A DNA stretch of 64,000 bases from Theodoxus fluviatilis (GCA_034096865.1 JAWQFJ010000539.1:1-64000), one strand, 5' to 3'. Positions 11,328 through 24,024 are shown, numbered from the stretch's first letter. Notes: generated from the letters alone by a model not told the origin. Translations and numbers: made by a program.

Positions 11328-13130
11328 CATTACTATTATTATTATTAGCATTCTTATTCCCAGCTTTTGGTTTTACCTCCCTCATGAACTGAAAGTACAT
11401 GCTGTCATGAACATCATCAAGACAAGGTGCAAATTTAATACAATTTAAGGGACTGCAAACCCTGGTTATTCCTGTAGCTCAGTTGCTAAATTCCTTGGAA
11501 GATTTGTGCCGAGGTCAAGCAAGTTTTGAACCATTTGTTAAGTCTTGACTCTTCCACGTCTCTGTCACCATAGCAAAGAGACGCCTGTATGGGTATTTGA
11601 AACAATGCAGGTACTGCTAAATATCCTGCCTCTTCAATAGGACTATGGAATCTCCAGCTCAGCCATGGACTGCTCTCATGCAGTTCATTGCACCAACTGG
11701 GGATATCAAAAGCTAGACCCAAATTTTTCCTGTTCAAAGTTGGGTGGCTTTGTATTGATGTAGCCTGCACAAATAGCCCAAGTTCCTTTTTGTGCTGAGA
11801 ATATTGTTACCATGTATCTTTTACCATTTCGTGTTTCTTGTTAGTCTTTAAAGTGAGCATATCTCTAGTGAGAAAATGTTTTCAAATAATCCGAATTCTT
11901 GCTGGAAAAAAGATGGATTGACATAAGGAAAAAGTTTAGACTCATTACTGGTATGCTGTGTTGAAGTTCCCTGCATTATTCAATGATAGTTGTATCAGCT
12001 AAATCAATGCAAGAATTCTGATCACAGCAATAGCATTACTTCATCGTGTGAATCTCATTGCTATCAATTTGTTGCTACTTTGACTACTTTGTGAAGTTTG
12101 CCTTTTCCTCTTGCTAAACTGTTAACCTTTGTTGGTTAAAATTTGCATTCTTGTTTAGTTACTCAAAAAGTATCATCTGGAATAATGTGCAAAATTTGTT
12201 TTGAATAGATTTACACTTTGTGGCTTATCTGTATCACTGTTTTCTGGATTTTGTCTACATAGTCATACCAGTTTCTTTTAATAATTATATGCACATTTCA
12301 GTTTCCAGAGAATAGACTTTTGCAAAATAGTATTTGATGTTTGTTTCACATAATATATTGGATCTACCTTTTTCTTGTACATGTATATTATATGAAACAG
12401 GTGGGAGAGAAGTGTGGGTTTTTTTCCCTAAAAAGCTCAATGAAATGCTTATAGAATTTGTCATTTCTAATGCATATTTGGGCAAATAAATTTATCGTTT
12501 TTGTTCTTAGAAAACAAGAAATTTATCCATTTGACATTTTCGCTTTTGTGAATGTTTGTGAAAATGTGATATACTTTTTTTTTGGTGGCTCTAGGTAGCT
12601 GCAATTTCTTGTGTAGTATGGGGAGATATGGAAATGTTTACGGTTCAAGGCACTTCATCTTGATGAACTATTCACCCACTTTCTTCTTTGATAAACATTG
12701 TCACTACAGGTTTGGTGTAGTAACAATTGTGAAAACTTGTTTACGTTTGTTAAAAGAGGGTACACATGATTTTAGGATATATTTTTAATGCTTCTCAGTT
12801 AGCATTTCTCTTTCCTAGTGTATAGTTCTTCCACACCATCTTGAATGTCTTCAGGTGTTGGAGGATTTTATTTGTAAAACCTATGCTGATAATTTGCTCA
12901 GATTTCTTGCATGATTTCTACCTGATGCTTTTTAAGAAAAACACCAATCTTTGTTCCTTGATGCATGTTTCCAGTTACAAAACTTTTAGGAATTGTTAAT
13001 GTTTGATTGGATTGCATGAAGTGAATCAAATCTTCAACTTTTCCCACTTTAATGTTCTTTGAAAAGTTGGAAAACAATTCCATCTTTTCATCTTTTTCCT
13101 CCTGTTCTATTAATAAAATGTTTTAAAATA
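10256..13130 (+). other. Probable 3' flank / 3' UTR of the boule copy
   Basis: About 2.9 kb of AT-rich sequence without recognisable protein similarity. AATAAA hexamers on the plus strand at 12485-12490 and 13112-13117 are candidate poly(A) signals. An (ATT)n microsatellite lies at about 11298-11347. Short frames here look random. How far the transcript extends cannot be settled from sequence alone. Confidence 0.4.
11298..11347. repeat. (ATT)n microsatellite
   Basis: Trinucleotide run with a few interruptions. Confidence 0.9.
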
Positions 13131-13665
13131 CTAATGTCTGGCATGCTTGATCTCGTCGTTGTTCTTGTTATGGTTCAGCTTTGAATTGCTGCACTTTTCT
13201 ATGCGTACAGATAAAAAAAAAACCTGTGATATTGTTAGTGTTAGTATTCTTTGAAATTGTGCCAATTTGGAGATTTGTGCTTTTTACCGCCTGATTAACT
13301 GTCATCATTTGGCACCACACTCATTAATCAAATACTGAATTAGGCAGAGGCCAGGAAAATTATCTTTTTGAGATGGAAAAAAATAAACTGGCAAGGACAA
13401 ATTAGTTACATTGAATTTTGTTCCATCAATTTCATGTCTTTGAAGCTTTATCTCCACTTTGAGGGAGGCTGTATTTGCACACTGCATACCAAAGACTGTA
13501 TTATGAATATGAGCTCTTATGCTTTTACAATCGAGCTATGTTCTGATGTGATGTACTCAGTAAACCATGGTCATTATAACTAAATGTTAATTAAAGTGGA
13601 ACCCATTTGGCTTCATGCCCTCAAGACCTTCCCTGGTAATAAGGACCCCACCAAAAACAAGAGTT

Positions 13666-13943
13666 GTGGTTACAGTAATATGACTGTAAAAAAAAGAGGG
13701 GGTCAGAAGGTCGACCTTAACTGTTTTTTTCAAATAGACCAGATCAAACAAATAAAATTTTCTCTTCACTGAAAATGCTTTTATAAGTTTTAAAATACTT
13801 AAATAGTGAAATACCCAAGTGCTCATAAGGCAGGGAAGATGGGAAAAGCATGCAGTTTATTTTTTTTTCTTTCTGTCTTTTCATGATTAAAAAAAGTTTG
13901 GGGTTGGCAGAAAAAACAGGGTCAGTCCGGTTACCTTATCCAC
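13666..13943. mobile_element. MITE family 1, copy 1 (TIR GTGGTTAC...)
   Basis: About 278 bp bounded by imperfect inverted repeats of the consensus GTGGTTAYRGTAAC. Internal landmarks shared with the other copies are an A-rich/G-rich block after the left end, a segment close to AGTGCTCATAAGGCAGGGA, a T-rich block, and GGTCAG before the right end. It has no coding capacity. Confidence 0.75.
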
Positions 13944-16190
13944 AGCTGTATACATGTGTATACACATATGTGTGTGTGCATACATATAACTTTTATAAGT
14001 GGCAAGAAACTCCCAGTGGAGCGAGACAAAAAACTGACAGTCTTCAGAGGAAGAGCCTGTGTCAACAAGCGTTTTGGCCCTTAAAACTTCCTGCCACTCT
14101 TGGGGGAAGGGCCTAACCTGGTCATAGGTCCAGGTGCCCATCTGCTACAATATAGATACATATTATTAGGCCTATTTGTAGCCTAATAATAATTATCATT
14201 GTTGAATGTTCACTTCCAAGAACACTTTACATTTGTGGCGGGACTTGCATCCCCAGTAGACACAGACCAGCACCCTGTGAGTGGCAAGGGGCCATGGCAA
14301 TGTATTGTGTGCCTAGGTGCCTGCACATCAGCCCATAATAAAAACCACATGACAACAGGACCCTCGGACTCTCAAGCTGCTGATGGGGCAAACCTATGAT
14401 TTGCAGGGATTGTCTTTGTTTCTTGGCCAGGTGTCAAAGACAAGCAACCATGCAGACTTTGGATTGTAGAGTTCCCTCTGTGGTACATGTTCTCTTGGTG
14501 GTCTTCCTCTCAGTCTATAGAAACTTGATTTTCTTTATGATGGTGGTCGCTGTACTAGTATCATTGTGACCATTACCATGCTCATCACCATCATTTCAAC
14601 TCTCTCGTGATCAGCTTTAAATGCTTGAGGGATGAAAAGGGATTACAAACAATGGTAAATGCTGGAGTACTGCTTCAGACAACTTTTGTTTCTAATTCAG
14701 TGAATACAGAAATAGATTACAGGAAAGATAGCTTGGAGGTGGTGGTTGAAATGGAAACAAAAATGTCATATGAACACTTCAGTGAAGGATTCTTTATTGA
14801 ATTTTTTTAACATGTGTTTGTGACTGATGATGATTATAGTGAGAAAGTTGTGCAATGTAGCTCAAATGGAAAAGATGCTTCATTAAAAATGTATCAGTAT
14901 TTTGTGTTTCGAGTTGAGAAAATGCCTTTTCAAACATTTCAGTCTACTTTATCATCCCAAAGATCTGCCACTCCATAATAATGCATTAATTCCTTCACGA
15001 TGCATAGCATTATATAAACTTACACACTGAACATTGTTTTTCACAACACATAGGTTCTTATGATGCCATGTAGTGTATTAATAATTTTCCTTGTAAGAAG
15101 GGATGATCAAAATCAGACAACTAGGCTTAATTTTATAGCTTTAGTACTTTTTTAGTACGATTTTTCAAAATATGTATATTTTCCTGCAATTCCAGGGATA
15201 AGGCACACAAAAAATAGTGTGTCTTGAATGAGTTTTAAAAATCTACCCAGGATTCCAAGACGTGTTGAGACAAGAATAGTTCATGCATACTGGTACCACC
15301 AACCTTCATCAAGTGGTTGTTTTTCTATATGGACCAAATCTCATTGCAGGGCTTCAGTACTGTGAGGCTAAAACAGAAAAGAACTTCAATATTTATGCTC
15401 TTTTTTTTTACAACTGTGAAAGTCACTGAGCATCTTTCTCTCTTTTGGCCCATGGTCACTAATGGGCAGTGGAACTCAAACCTATTTCTGAGTCCTGAGT
15501 GTGCTTGATAATAATATTACTAAATAAATCATACTAGAATCCACTGTTGCAAGGTAGGTTTTATACATTGATAAAATTTGGCATTTTTATGAGCATTGTT
15601 TCCTTATATAGCCTACAAAGGCTGATAGGCCCTTAAACTCCATCCATCCTCTCTTTTGGTATAAATCCATTTCTTTTTCTTCAAACAATAAAGGCCACTC
15701 AAGGGACCAGCAAAGTAATGGATGCCTTACCCAAAGTGGGACCTTAACAGAAGTTGATGCAAAAGGGTAAGAAAAAGAATGAAAATTCCTGACTGGGTGG
15801 GACTGTGAAAAAATTACCTTAATTAAAGCAGAATGGAACTCCTAAGCTGGGCCATGAAGAAAGCAGCTCCCATTGTGCATAGTCTTTAAGTTCTCCCCAT
15901 TTAAATTTGGGCTTTTGCATGAGTATTACACTGGGGATAAAGATATCTACTGCACTTTCTGCAGTGCATCTAGGACCCCAAAGAGTGACTACAGAAACCT
16001 TGGCTAAGAAAATTAGGACTTGGCATATTGAATTCCACTTGAGGTTTACACAAAAATTTAGTTCCACTACAGCATGCTTGATGCAATGTCTTGTGTACCT
16101 GCGGGAAACTTACTGATCTAGAAAACGACACTGGGTGCCTAATAATCTTGTGGCCAGGCAAGACTGGTGCTTAGGCCAACAACAAAAAAA
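13944..16190. other. Intergenic stretch, no gene recognised
   Basis: AT-rich DNA with short random frames. The only recognisable piece is a 5'-truncated SINE-like fragment at 15602-15650. Confidence 0.5.
15602..15650 (+). mobile_element. 5'-truncated SINE-like fragment (tail end only)
   Basis: It matches the tail-proximal part of the ~190-bp SINE-like family (TATAGCCTACAAAGGCTGAT and onward) and ends in an ATCCATCC tail. Retention of the tail end in a truncated copy supports the (ATCC)n end being 3'. Confidence 0.65.
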
Positions 16191-16194
16191 GGTT

Positions 16195-16502
16195 GTTTAT
16201 GGTCACCCAACTAACCCAATATTTTGCTGCCAAACCTACCCCCCCTTTTTTTTTGCTGCTGGAGAAAAACACACAAACACAAATACCACACATCTAAAAT
16301 GTGTAAATCCTTCACTAGAAACAATTATAACTTCACTTATAATTCACGTGTATGAAATACAGTTTTCCTAGTGTATGAAACATTTTTTATATGAAAAGTT
16401 TTTACATGTCTACGGAACGACAACCTTTCTTTGTGCTATTAAAAAAAAGTTCCTGCCTACCCTCCCCCCACCCCACCCCCATCCCATGTTACCTGAAACA
16501 AC
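16195..16502. mobile_element. MITE family 1, inverted copy, diverged
   Basis: The left end (GTTTATGGTCACCCAACTAA) and the right end (CATGTTACCTGAAACAAC) match the family in the reverse orientation to the copies at 13666 and 16996. The centre is strongly diverged or replaced. Confidence 0.5.
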
Positions 16503-16995
16503 ATTTGCATCTTTGGCTTTAGATAATGGACCAAACATCTAATTTGCCTATTGCAAGTGTCTGACAGAATGTCATACAGCCCAGCTTCTTTATTTCCTGT
16601 TCAGTAATAGCTTCCCTCTTCCAGACTTCACTTGGGCTGCAGCGAGTGTCCTGCCATGGCAAACATGGTCACCACATTGAGAGCCATCTTACTCATTCCT
16701 TTCCAGTTCTCACTGACACGGGCAAGTAGGCCTGCCTTGTGGGTCCAACTTTATACTGTTCAGCCCCAATTCTTCAAAATGTCTTCCTCAGATATTCCAG
16801 TCTTTACTACTCGGAAAACATTAGGATCCCCTTTGAAATCTGTATCCTCCTCTTCTTTCATACACAGAACTTTCTTCTTCAGGTGTTTCAAGCTCATTGA
16901 CAAAGGGCAAGCTATTCTACGTCCACTAGTTCCAAAAATCATCAGCTTTTCCTGTTTTGGAGAAACATCTTCTTCAGGCCATACCAAATAATGTT

Positions 16996-17298
16996 GTGGT
17001 TATGGTAACATGGAAAAAAATGGGGTGAAGGGGTGTATATATATATATATATACATACTTTTAATAGACTGTGCCAGACTAAACATAAATCAAGTATCTC
17101 TTTTGCTGAGAACAAACAACAACAAAAATCAATTTTAAAATGCATATAGTGGATTCTCTGAGTGCTCATAGGGCAGGGAGAATGGGACAGCAAGCAGTTA
17201 ATTTTTTTAACCTTTTTTTATATACTTTTTTTTTCCATGATCAAAAATAGTTTAGGGTCAGCAGGAAATATTTGGGTCAGTTAAGTTACCTTAACCAC
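16996..17298. mobile_element. MITE family 1, copy 2
   Basis: It begins with GTGGTTATGGTAACATGG and ends with GTTACCTTAACCAC, a near-perfect 14-bp inverted repeat pair. It shares the internal AGTGCTCATAGGGCAGGGA landmark. A short (TA)n expansion lies at about 17035-17054. Confidence 0.8.
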
Positions 17299-17764
17299 TA
17301 CTTTTTTGGGGTGGGTGCATGGGGGGAGCCTTACATGTCTTCACCTTTGCAGGCAAAGGGACAGCTGGCTGGTTCTTTGAAGTCCAACCTTTTAAGCCCC
17401 ATCCATACAGGAAGCATGGGCGCATTGGCGGCAAGCAGATCATTGGGAACAATGGCAGGTAGCAAAGGTGCAATGTTGGTAGGTTGTACAGGCACATTTC
17501 TGGCAGGAAGGACTGTCACAGAAAGTGCCTGCCTCTCCCCTGTAGCACTGCACAGACGCCATGACAGTGTGGAGTTTCTCTAACCAGACTGGGTCCATCA
17601 CTGGCATAAAAGGATTAGGCTGGTTGTGATTAGCTCCAAAGTCATGCCAACACATACAAACACCAATGTACAACATTTCTCTTTACACATTGTGGTAGTG
17701 CATATATATTGTTAACTATTGTGCTGATCATGAATGGTGCCCTATTTTAAAAATCTATATTGGT

Positions 17765-18040
17765 GATCTGCAAGGCTGCTAGAGTTGTCTCCCCCAAACT
17801 CGGCGAACTAGCACTGGCTCTTGAAGTTGACAAGAAGGAGCAAGTGCAGATAGAGAGTACTGGTGCTCTCTGACTCTCTGTCTGAGCTGCAGGCTCTTCA
17901 GGGTGGACAAACTCCTCACCCCTGTTTGTTCTGCATAATTCATCATCTGTGTTTGAGTTGATGGGGATCAAGATCATCTTTTGCTGGGTTCCTGGTCATG
18001 CTGAGATCCCGGGATCAAGCTGTCTAGTCTGCCCTTCCCC
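17765..18040 (+). pseudogene. LINE RNase H remnant
   Basis: A plus-strand frame reads LGELALALE, then DSLSELQALQ. After a frameshift it reads IKIIFCWVPGHAEIPG. This order (ELxAxxLALE, SDSxSxLQAL, FxWVPGHxxIxGN) is the signature of the RNase H domain of jockey-like and related LINEs. Stops and at least one frameshift show it is dead. The rest of the element was not seen nearby. Confidence 0.65.
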
Positions 18041-18149
18041 TAGCTCCATCACATGGTAGAGTTCCTGGGGTCAACCTTACACCTTATGTAATCAAAAAGT
18101 ACTGTAAAACTCTGTAAGGTGGACTGGGACAGCAGAATTAATAACTAAC

Positions 18150-18495
18150 TATGAATTACACACAGAATCACACATACACAATCGCATGCGTGCACACATC
18201 TACACACACACTTACACACACACAATCACACATACACACAACTGCACGTACACACACACACACACACATACACACACACACACTCACACACACTCATGCA
18301 GACACATATTACAAAACACACATGCAATCACACATAATCCCATAAAATCACACACATAAACACACACACAAACACAATATCACACACACACAATCACACA
18401 CATACAGACAAGTACAAACAACCACACACACATAACCACTCACACACACAGAAACACACACACACACAATTACACACACACACATTTACAGACAA
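18150..18495. repeat. CA-rich microsatellite cluster
   Basis: Interrupted (CA)n tract of about 350 bp. Its frame gives only Thr/His-rich low-complexity peptide. Confidence 0.9.
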
Positions 18496-18674
18496 GGTAC
18501 AATATGCTTCTCATGTCTAGATCCTACATCACACCTCCAGCTGACTGATTCACCCCAACACCTGAAACTCCCTCTCGACATCCAGCAGGAAATGTCAAAT
18601 AAAGGGGGCAAGGTGTCAACAGTGTTCATTTTATGCTTCACAAGCCTCCGAAATACAACTGAGCTTGCAATACT

Positions 18675-19851
18675 TTAACCCTTCCCCTGGCAGTCGCAGC
18701 ATATGCTGCATATGCATGACTGGGCCAAGCCAGAGGGGAAGGTGGTGAGAATGTGCTTTGCAAGAATTACCACCAAAATTCTTCACAAACATTTTCTTAA
18801 AACAATCACATGAAGTTACTCTTTGTTCAATTTTGAGTACTTTTGGCATGAGGTTTGCTATATTTTGTTGGATAGCTGGAAGAAAAGGGTAGGTGTCTTG
18901 TCCTTAAAATGTAGTTTTTGACTCACATGCTAAGCAAAAGTGAGTCTATGTACTGAGCCGTGTCGTCCGTCCGTCCGTCCGGGCGTCCGTCCGGGCGTCC
19001 GTCCGTCCGTCCGTCCGGGCGTAAAAAACTTAAACGTTGGATTTTTCTCGGAGACTATTAAGTCTATCAACACCAAATGTGGCATGATGGTGTATGATGA
19101 CAAGGCCTCAAAAAACATACATAGTGACTTGACCTTGCTTCAAGGTCAAGGTCACAGGAGCCATAAATGTGGTCTCAAAAACAGTCATTTTTCACATTTT
19201 CCCAATTTTCTCCCACGTTATTGAGAATGGCGACCTTAGCTACAAGTGGTATATAGGTCAAAGCAAGCCCTATCTTTTGATACCAGTTTGGTTGACCTTG
19301 CTTCAAGGTCAAGGTCACAGGAGCTCTTCAAAGTTGGATTGTATACATATTTTGAAGTGACCTTGACCTTGAACTATGGAAGATAACTGTTTCAAACTTA
19401 ATAATTATGTGGGGCACATATTATACTTTCATCATGAGACACATTTGTTCACATATCATCAAGGTCAAGGTCACTTTGACCCTTATGAAATGTGACCAAA
19501 ATGGGGTAGTGAACCACTAAAAGTGACCATATCTCATGGTAGAAAGTGCCAATAAGCACCATTGTGCTTCCTATGCCTTGAATTAACAGCTTTGTGTTGC
19601 ATGACCTTGGATGACCTTGACCTTGGGTCAAGGTCACATGTATTTTGGTAGGAAAAATGTGTAAAGCATTTCTTTGTGTATGATGCCATTGGTAGGTTTA
19701 GTTCTTTGACCTTGACCTTGAAGGTCACCTGAAGGTCAAGGTCATATAAAGGTCAAGGTCAAGCATGTGAGTCGTATGGGCTTTGCCCTTCTTGTTTTTT
19801 TAGCACTGACAGACTGAGCAGTCCCAGTTATGACACCAGGGTAAGGGTTAA
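18675..19851. mobile_element. piggyBac-type MITE split by a later insertion
   Basis: The ends are TTAACCCTTCCCCTGG on the left and its near-perfect inverse on the right (CCAGGGTAAGGGTTAA). TTAA sits at both boundaries (18675-18678, 19848-19851). A TTAA target and a CCCTT-type terminus are the hallmark of piggyBac elements. Most of the interior is an 875-bp copy of the TCAAGGTCA-rich element at 18920-19794; without it the MITE is about 300 bp. Confidence 0.7.
18920..19794 (+). mobile_element. TCAAGGTCA-rich element, copy A (full length)
   Basis: The element runs from a GACTCACATGC end, which can pair as a hairpin with GTGAGTC just inside, through a GTCCGTCC microsatellite. The body then carries repeated AAGGTCA half-sites, and the other end is GCATGTGAGTC followed by the small hairpin GGGCTTTGCCC and TTCTTG. 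The same 11-bp GACTCACATGC motif, inverted, sits near both ends. It has no recognisable protein; a 63-codon frame seen in most copies is explained by recent DNA identity. Copies B-F are on the other strand. Confidence 0.85.
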
Positions 19852-19891
19852 ACAAACACCACAGAACACCATGCTCCCTTCAACTCCACGT

Positions 19892-20890
19892 CATGGCACT
19901 CGGGTCCAACCCAGGCGTACCTCCCGTCACCACATCCACAAGCTGGTGGCATTCCCGGGGTTGGTGGTTGACCTCATGGCACTCGGGTCCAACCCAGGCG
20001 TACCTCCCGTCACCACATCCACAAGCTGGTGGCATTCCCGGGGTTGGTGGTTGACCTCATGGCACTCGGGTCCAACCCAGGCGTACCTCCCGTCACCACA
20101 TCCACAAGCTGGTGGCATTCCCGGGGTTGGTGGTTGACCTCATGGCACTCGGGTCCAACCCAGGCGTACCTCCCGTCACCACATCCACAAGCTGGTGGCA
20201 TTCCCGGGGTTGGTGGTTGACCTCATGGCACTCGGGTCCAACCCAGGCGTACCTCCCGTCACCACATCCACAAGCTGGTGGCATTCCCGGGGTTGGTGGT
20301 TGACCTCATGGCACTCGGGTCCAACCCAGGCGTACCTCCCGTCACCACATCCACAAGCTGGTGGCATTCCCGGGGTTGGTGGTTGACCTCATGGCACTCG
20401 GGTCCAACCCAGGCGTACCTCCCGTCACCACATCCACAAGCTGGTGGCATTCCCGGGGTTGGTGGTTGACCTCATGGCACTCGGGTCCAACCCAGGCGTA
20501 CCTCCCGTCACCACATCCACAAGCTGGTGGCATTCCCGGGGTTGGTGGTTGACCTCATGGCACTCGGGTCCAACCCAGGCGTACCTCCCGTCACCACATC
20601 CACAAGCTGGTGGCATTCCCGGGGTTGGTGGTTGACCTCATGGCACTCGGGTCCAACCCAGGCGTACCTCCCGTCACCACATCCACAAGCTGGTGGCATT
20701 CCCGGGGTTGGTGGTTGACCTCATGGCACTCGGGTCCAACCCAGGCGTACCTCCCGTCACCACATCCACAAGCTGGTGGCATTCCCGGGGTTGGTGGTTG
20801 ACCTCATGGCACTCGGGTCCAACCCAGGCGTACCTCCCGTCACCACATCCACAAGCTGGTGGCATTCCCGGGGTTGGTGGTTGACCTCAT
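19892..20890. repeat. 83-bp tandem repeat, 12 copies
   Basis: Twelve head-to-tail units of 83 bp, which look identical to one another by eye. The period is not a multiple of three, so the frames cycle and no repeat protein is implied. The array starts 41 bp after the right TTAA of the piggyBac-type MITE. Confidence 0.97.
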
Positions 20891-20980
20891 GCTCGACCTG
20901 GTCGTTGAAGGCCAACGTACAGCCTTGCCCACCATGGTCCTGGAGTGGTCACCTCACTGCTCAGGCTGAAGGCACTAAGT

Positions 20981-21026
20981 TTGATGATGATGATGATGAT
21001 GATGATTATGATGATGATGATGATGA
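20981..21026. repeat. (GAT)n microsatellite
   Basis: Trinucleotide GAT/GATGAC tract giving an Asp run in one frame. No gene support. Confidence 0.9.
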
Positions 21027-21029
21027 CAA

Positions 21030-22230
21030 CCATGATGACATCAATTATGACAACACCACCAAAATCAACAATTTTGCAACTTCAGACGCTGCACCCATCA
21101 GCCACACGAGACTGCCAGCCAGTTGCTCTGATCACCTGTCACAGAACTCCACCATGGCACTTGTACAACGAGGTTCCCCAAGAACATCACATAAAGTGTC
21201 ACAAGTCTGCTGACAATTGGTGACTCATAGATAGTGAAATGCAGCAACATTTTAGACACATTAGAAACATATCAAAAACCTTGAAACCTTGTTGAGTTTG
21301 AGTGACTGAAAGTAGAGTTATTGGCTTAATAGAAAATTAAAAAAGCAAGACTATAAACATGCTTCTATAGCATGAACTGGCTTTAAAATGTGGAGAGAAA
21401 AAATATCCATGAAAAAAGCATGAAGGACAGAGTAAACCCTCCAAAATCTGAGCTTTTTGGTGAATTAAAAAAAAGTAGATTTTTGTTCTCAGCGAGTTCT
21501 CAGCCTCCAGGCTATCACTCACCCAGTTATCTGTTTGCTGCCTTGCCTGAAAATATAAATTGTTTAAAAACTATACAATTCTATTTTAACCACATACCCT
21601 CACAAGACTTTGGCTTTGATGCAAGGATAACAGTATTTTTACTGAAGCTTGTATAGCATGCTTTATTTCCTTCATTCTCTTTAGTCTGCATCTGCTGTGC
21701 CTTTTTTTACAGTAAGATCCAGCTCTTGCTTGCTCTGTCATTGCTGAAGTGGCATCTTCTCATGAAACTCAGCTGCTGTATCATCCATTACTGGCTTCTT
21801 GGCAATTTTCAATGAATAGCTCAGCTTAAAAAAAAAATCATGCTTTTGTGTTTTTTGTATGAAAATTCCTTCCTCCCCTCCATATCTTCCTATGTTATCT
21901 TGCAGATTCTCGTAAAGCGCGTTTCATGATTTGGCTAGTTGTAACTACAACTCTATTAAATGTGACAGAACTAGTTTGAACAATATGAAGTTATGTGCTC
22001 CAAAAACACCAGTCCACTACTGCTCCTTCCCTATTCTTCTACTGTTGATACATGCAGCTACATCACCTGCATGGTTTATACCACCTTGGTTGTATAATGT
22101 GAGTGTCAGGAGAGAACAAAATAATTACATGTATCTGACACATCAATTCCGGACAGACATGCATTTTTCATTACTTCAATCATGGCTCAGTAAACACTAA
22201 GTGGAAACACATATGAGCATAGTCTCTAAT
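21030..22230. other. Intergenic stretch, no gene recognised
   Basis: Only short frames without recognisable domains were seen here. Confidence 0.5.
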
Positions 22231-22233
22231 GCT

Positions 22234-22250
22234 CCCCCCCCCCCCCCCCC
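22234..22250. repeat. poly(C) run
   Basis: Seventeen consecutive C residues, adjacent to further C-rich sequence. Confidence 0.9.
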
Positions 22251-22429
22251 TCTCCCCCTCCAATTCCTTAAGTTTATTATTACTTGAGTGATTTTTTCTA
22301 CTAATTGCATAATCCTTATATGACTGGGGAATGAGATACGTGAATGACTTACAGGACCTTTAAATATATAATAAGCCTCTGTCAGTTGTGCCAGTAATGG
22401 ATCCTGGCCCTTGAGGTGTTACCCAGTCA

Positions 22430-23144
22430 CACACTTGATCTGCTGTGACAATGCAGTGCAGTCCTGGAGTGGCAGTCTTTTTCACAGCAGCTGCCCCTTG
22501 CAGGTGCTGGTCTCATCCCAGTGCATCCTGTTTCGCCTTCAGCCTCTGGAGTGTCATCTTCCCAGGCACCCCCTCTCCCCCAATCCCCACCCCCAAATCT
22601 GTTCCAATGAGCTCACCTCTTCAACTGGAGTGATGCTTGGGTCACGAAGTGCCTCTAGATCCCGTTTGCAAACGCTGTTGTACGAATAGCAACAGTGGAC
22701 AACTATAGCTGATATCCAGCCTGCTGTCAGTTCACTATATAGGATTGGGAGGTCCCTTGAAATTCTACCGTCCATCATCCGTTGGACATGCTCCAGCCAG
22801 CGAAGTTTACGTCTGAACTGGGTGTACATCCTTGGAAGGACTGATCGTGACAGGACCCCCGAGTTGGGAACCTTGTCTAACCAGTAGATTCCAATACAGT
22901 ATTGCGCCGGAAGTATCCCTTATGGAAAAGGTGGATTTTGTTTTCTTGCCTGGCATAATTTATTTTGTCTATATGGTTCACTTCCATTCAGCAATGTACT
23001 GATGATGCATGCTATGTAGACACTCATTTTGGTCCGCTCTGTGAGTTTAGAATTTTCTGAAACAGGTTCATTGAATTTTGCTAGGAATGATGCAGCCTCT
23101 CCAGTGAGCTTGTTAATCCCTGCATCTAGAGAGATCGAAGTCAA
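22430..23144 (-). pseudogene. LINE reverse-transcriptase C-terminal remnant
   Basis: On the minus strand, successive blocks read KLTERTKMSVYIACIISTLL, then IYWLDKVPNSGVLSRSVLP, then LRWLEHVQRMMDGRISRDL, then VCKRDLEALRDPS. This is the invariant order of the region after the reverse-transcriptase palm in a large group of LINE proteins (TKMxVYxAC, LRWxGHVxRMxDGRI, VCKRDxxAL). Frameshifts and short deletions separate the blocks, so the copy is inactive. Confidence 0.75.
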
Positions 23145-23149
23145 ACATT

Positions 23150-23980
23150 AAGCCGAAACATACGCGCAAAGTCACCAATGCAAATATTCCTTCAGTGCTT
23201 AAGACGAGGTTACTTTTAGTTTTACGAACGGTTATATTTCAGGGTGCTCAGCAGAAGCTTCACCTGAACTCTATCAGTATCACTCGTGTTACCGTAAACG
23301 TTAGTGATTGCCTCGGCAGCGGTACTCATGAAGTAACAGTGTGTTGCCTTTCACGTCGTTGCATATTCATCCTCCGCCAGCACCCGACAAGACCCTAATG
23401 AACACTCATCAATGTATCCGCTGCGCTTGATCGCTGTGATGGACACTGTGTGTTGCCTTTGAGACCACAATCGAAAAGGGATACTGTAATAGAAGAGTGA
23501 GTCTGGATGCCACGTCTAGAGAGAGTAGGTAACCACTGATTCTGAAAGGAGTCTCCATCACATTGTTTACGTATTGTTTTTTGTAATTGCGTGGTTGCCG
23601 ATAGCGTTTCCCCTCTATTTTTGCAAGAAAATTTGTTATCTGTCAGGAAGCATCCTCCACCCAGTTGCAAAAATTTTTTATTTTGAAAAAGTTTGTGCGT
23701 ATGAGCAGAAAAGAAAGAAAGAAATCAAGCAATCAATCAATATCACAGCATGTCTGTTGCTATTATTGAGAGAAAAATACTGTTTTCTGACAAGTGTATG
23801 ATAGGGTGCGCCTACCACTGAGTGTATTTGCCTTCTCCCTCAACCTGTCATGTGTCCTGTCAGTCAGGTGCCCATTCTGCATGATCAGCCACTACATGGC
23901 TCTCTTCTGCTTGTCTGGAAGAGTCGCGCAGTTGCTCTTCACATGAATATTGTCAGCAGTATACAGATGTGTGTGTGTGT
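23150..23980. other. Intergenic stretch, no gene recognised
   Basis: No domain, RNA gene or repeat of note was identified. Confidence 0.4.
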
Positions 23981-23984
23981 ATGT

Positions 23985-23988
23985 GTGT

Positions 23989-24021
<33 letters not shown>
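23985..24021. repeat. (GA)n microsatellite
   Basis: Uninterrupted GA tract preceded by a GT tract, directly next to a SINE-like copy. Confidence 0.9.

Positions 24022-24024
<3 letters not shown>

Noticed and set aside
16632..16991. 119-codon plus frame and overlapping 75-codon minus frame
   Set aside because: Neither shows a recognisable domain; no supporting splice or neighbour evidence.
18940..19224. SVRPSVRP-type repeat peptide at the element end
   Set aside because: Translation of the GTCCGTCC microsatellite; length varies among copies without regard to frame.
19169..19360. Conserved 63-residue frame present in most copies of the TCAAGGTCA-rich element
   Set aside because: Copies are nearly identical at the DNA level, so frame retention is uninformative. 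There is no domain, and substitutions do not favour synonymous sites by eye.
19892..20890. CRISPR-like array
   Set aside because: Units are contiguous with no unique spacers, and the host is clearly a eukaryote.
19871..21213. Repeated 63-codon frames through the 83-bp array
   Set aside because: The 83-bp period shifts frame each unit, and frames exist on both strands with the same periodicity.
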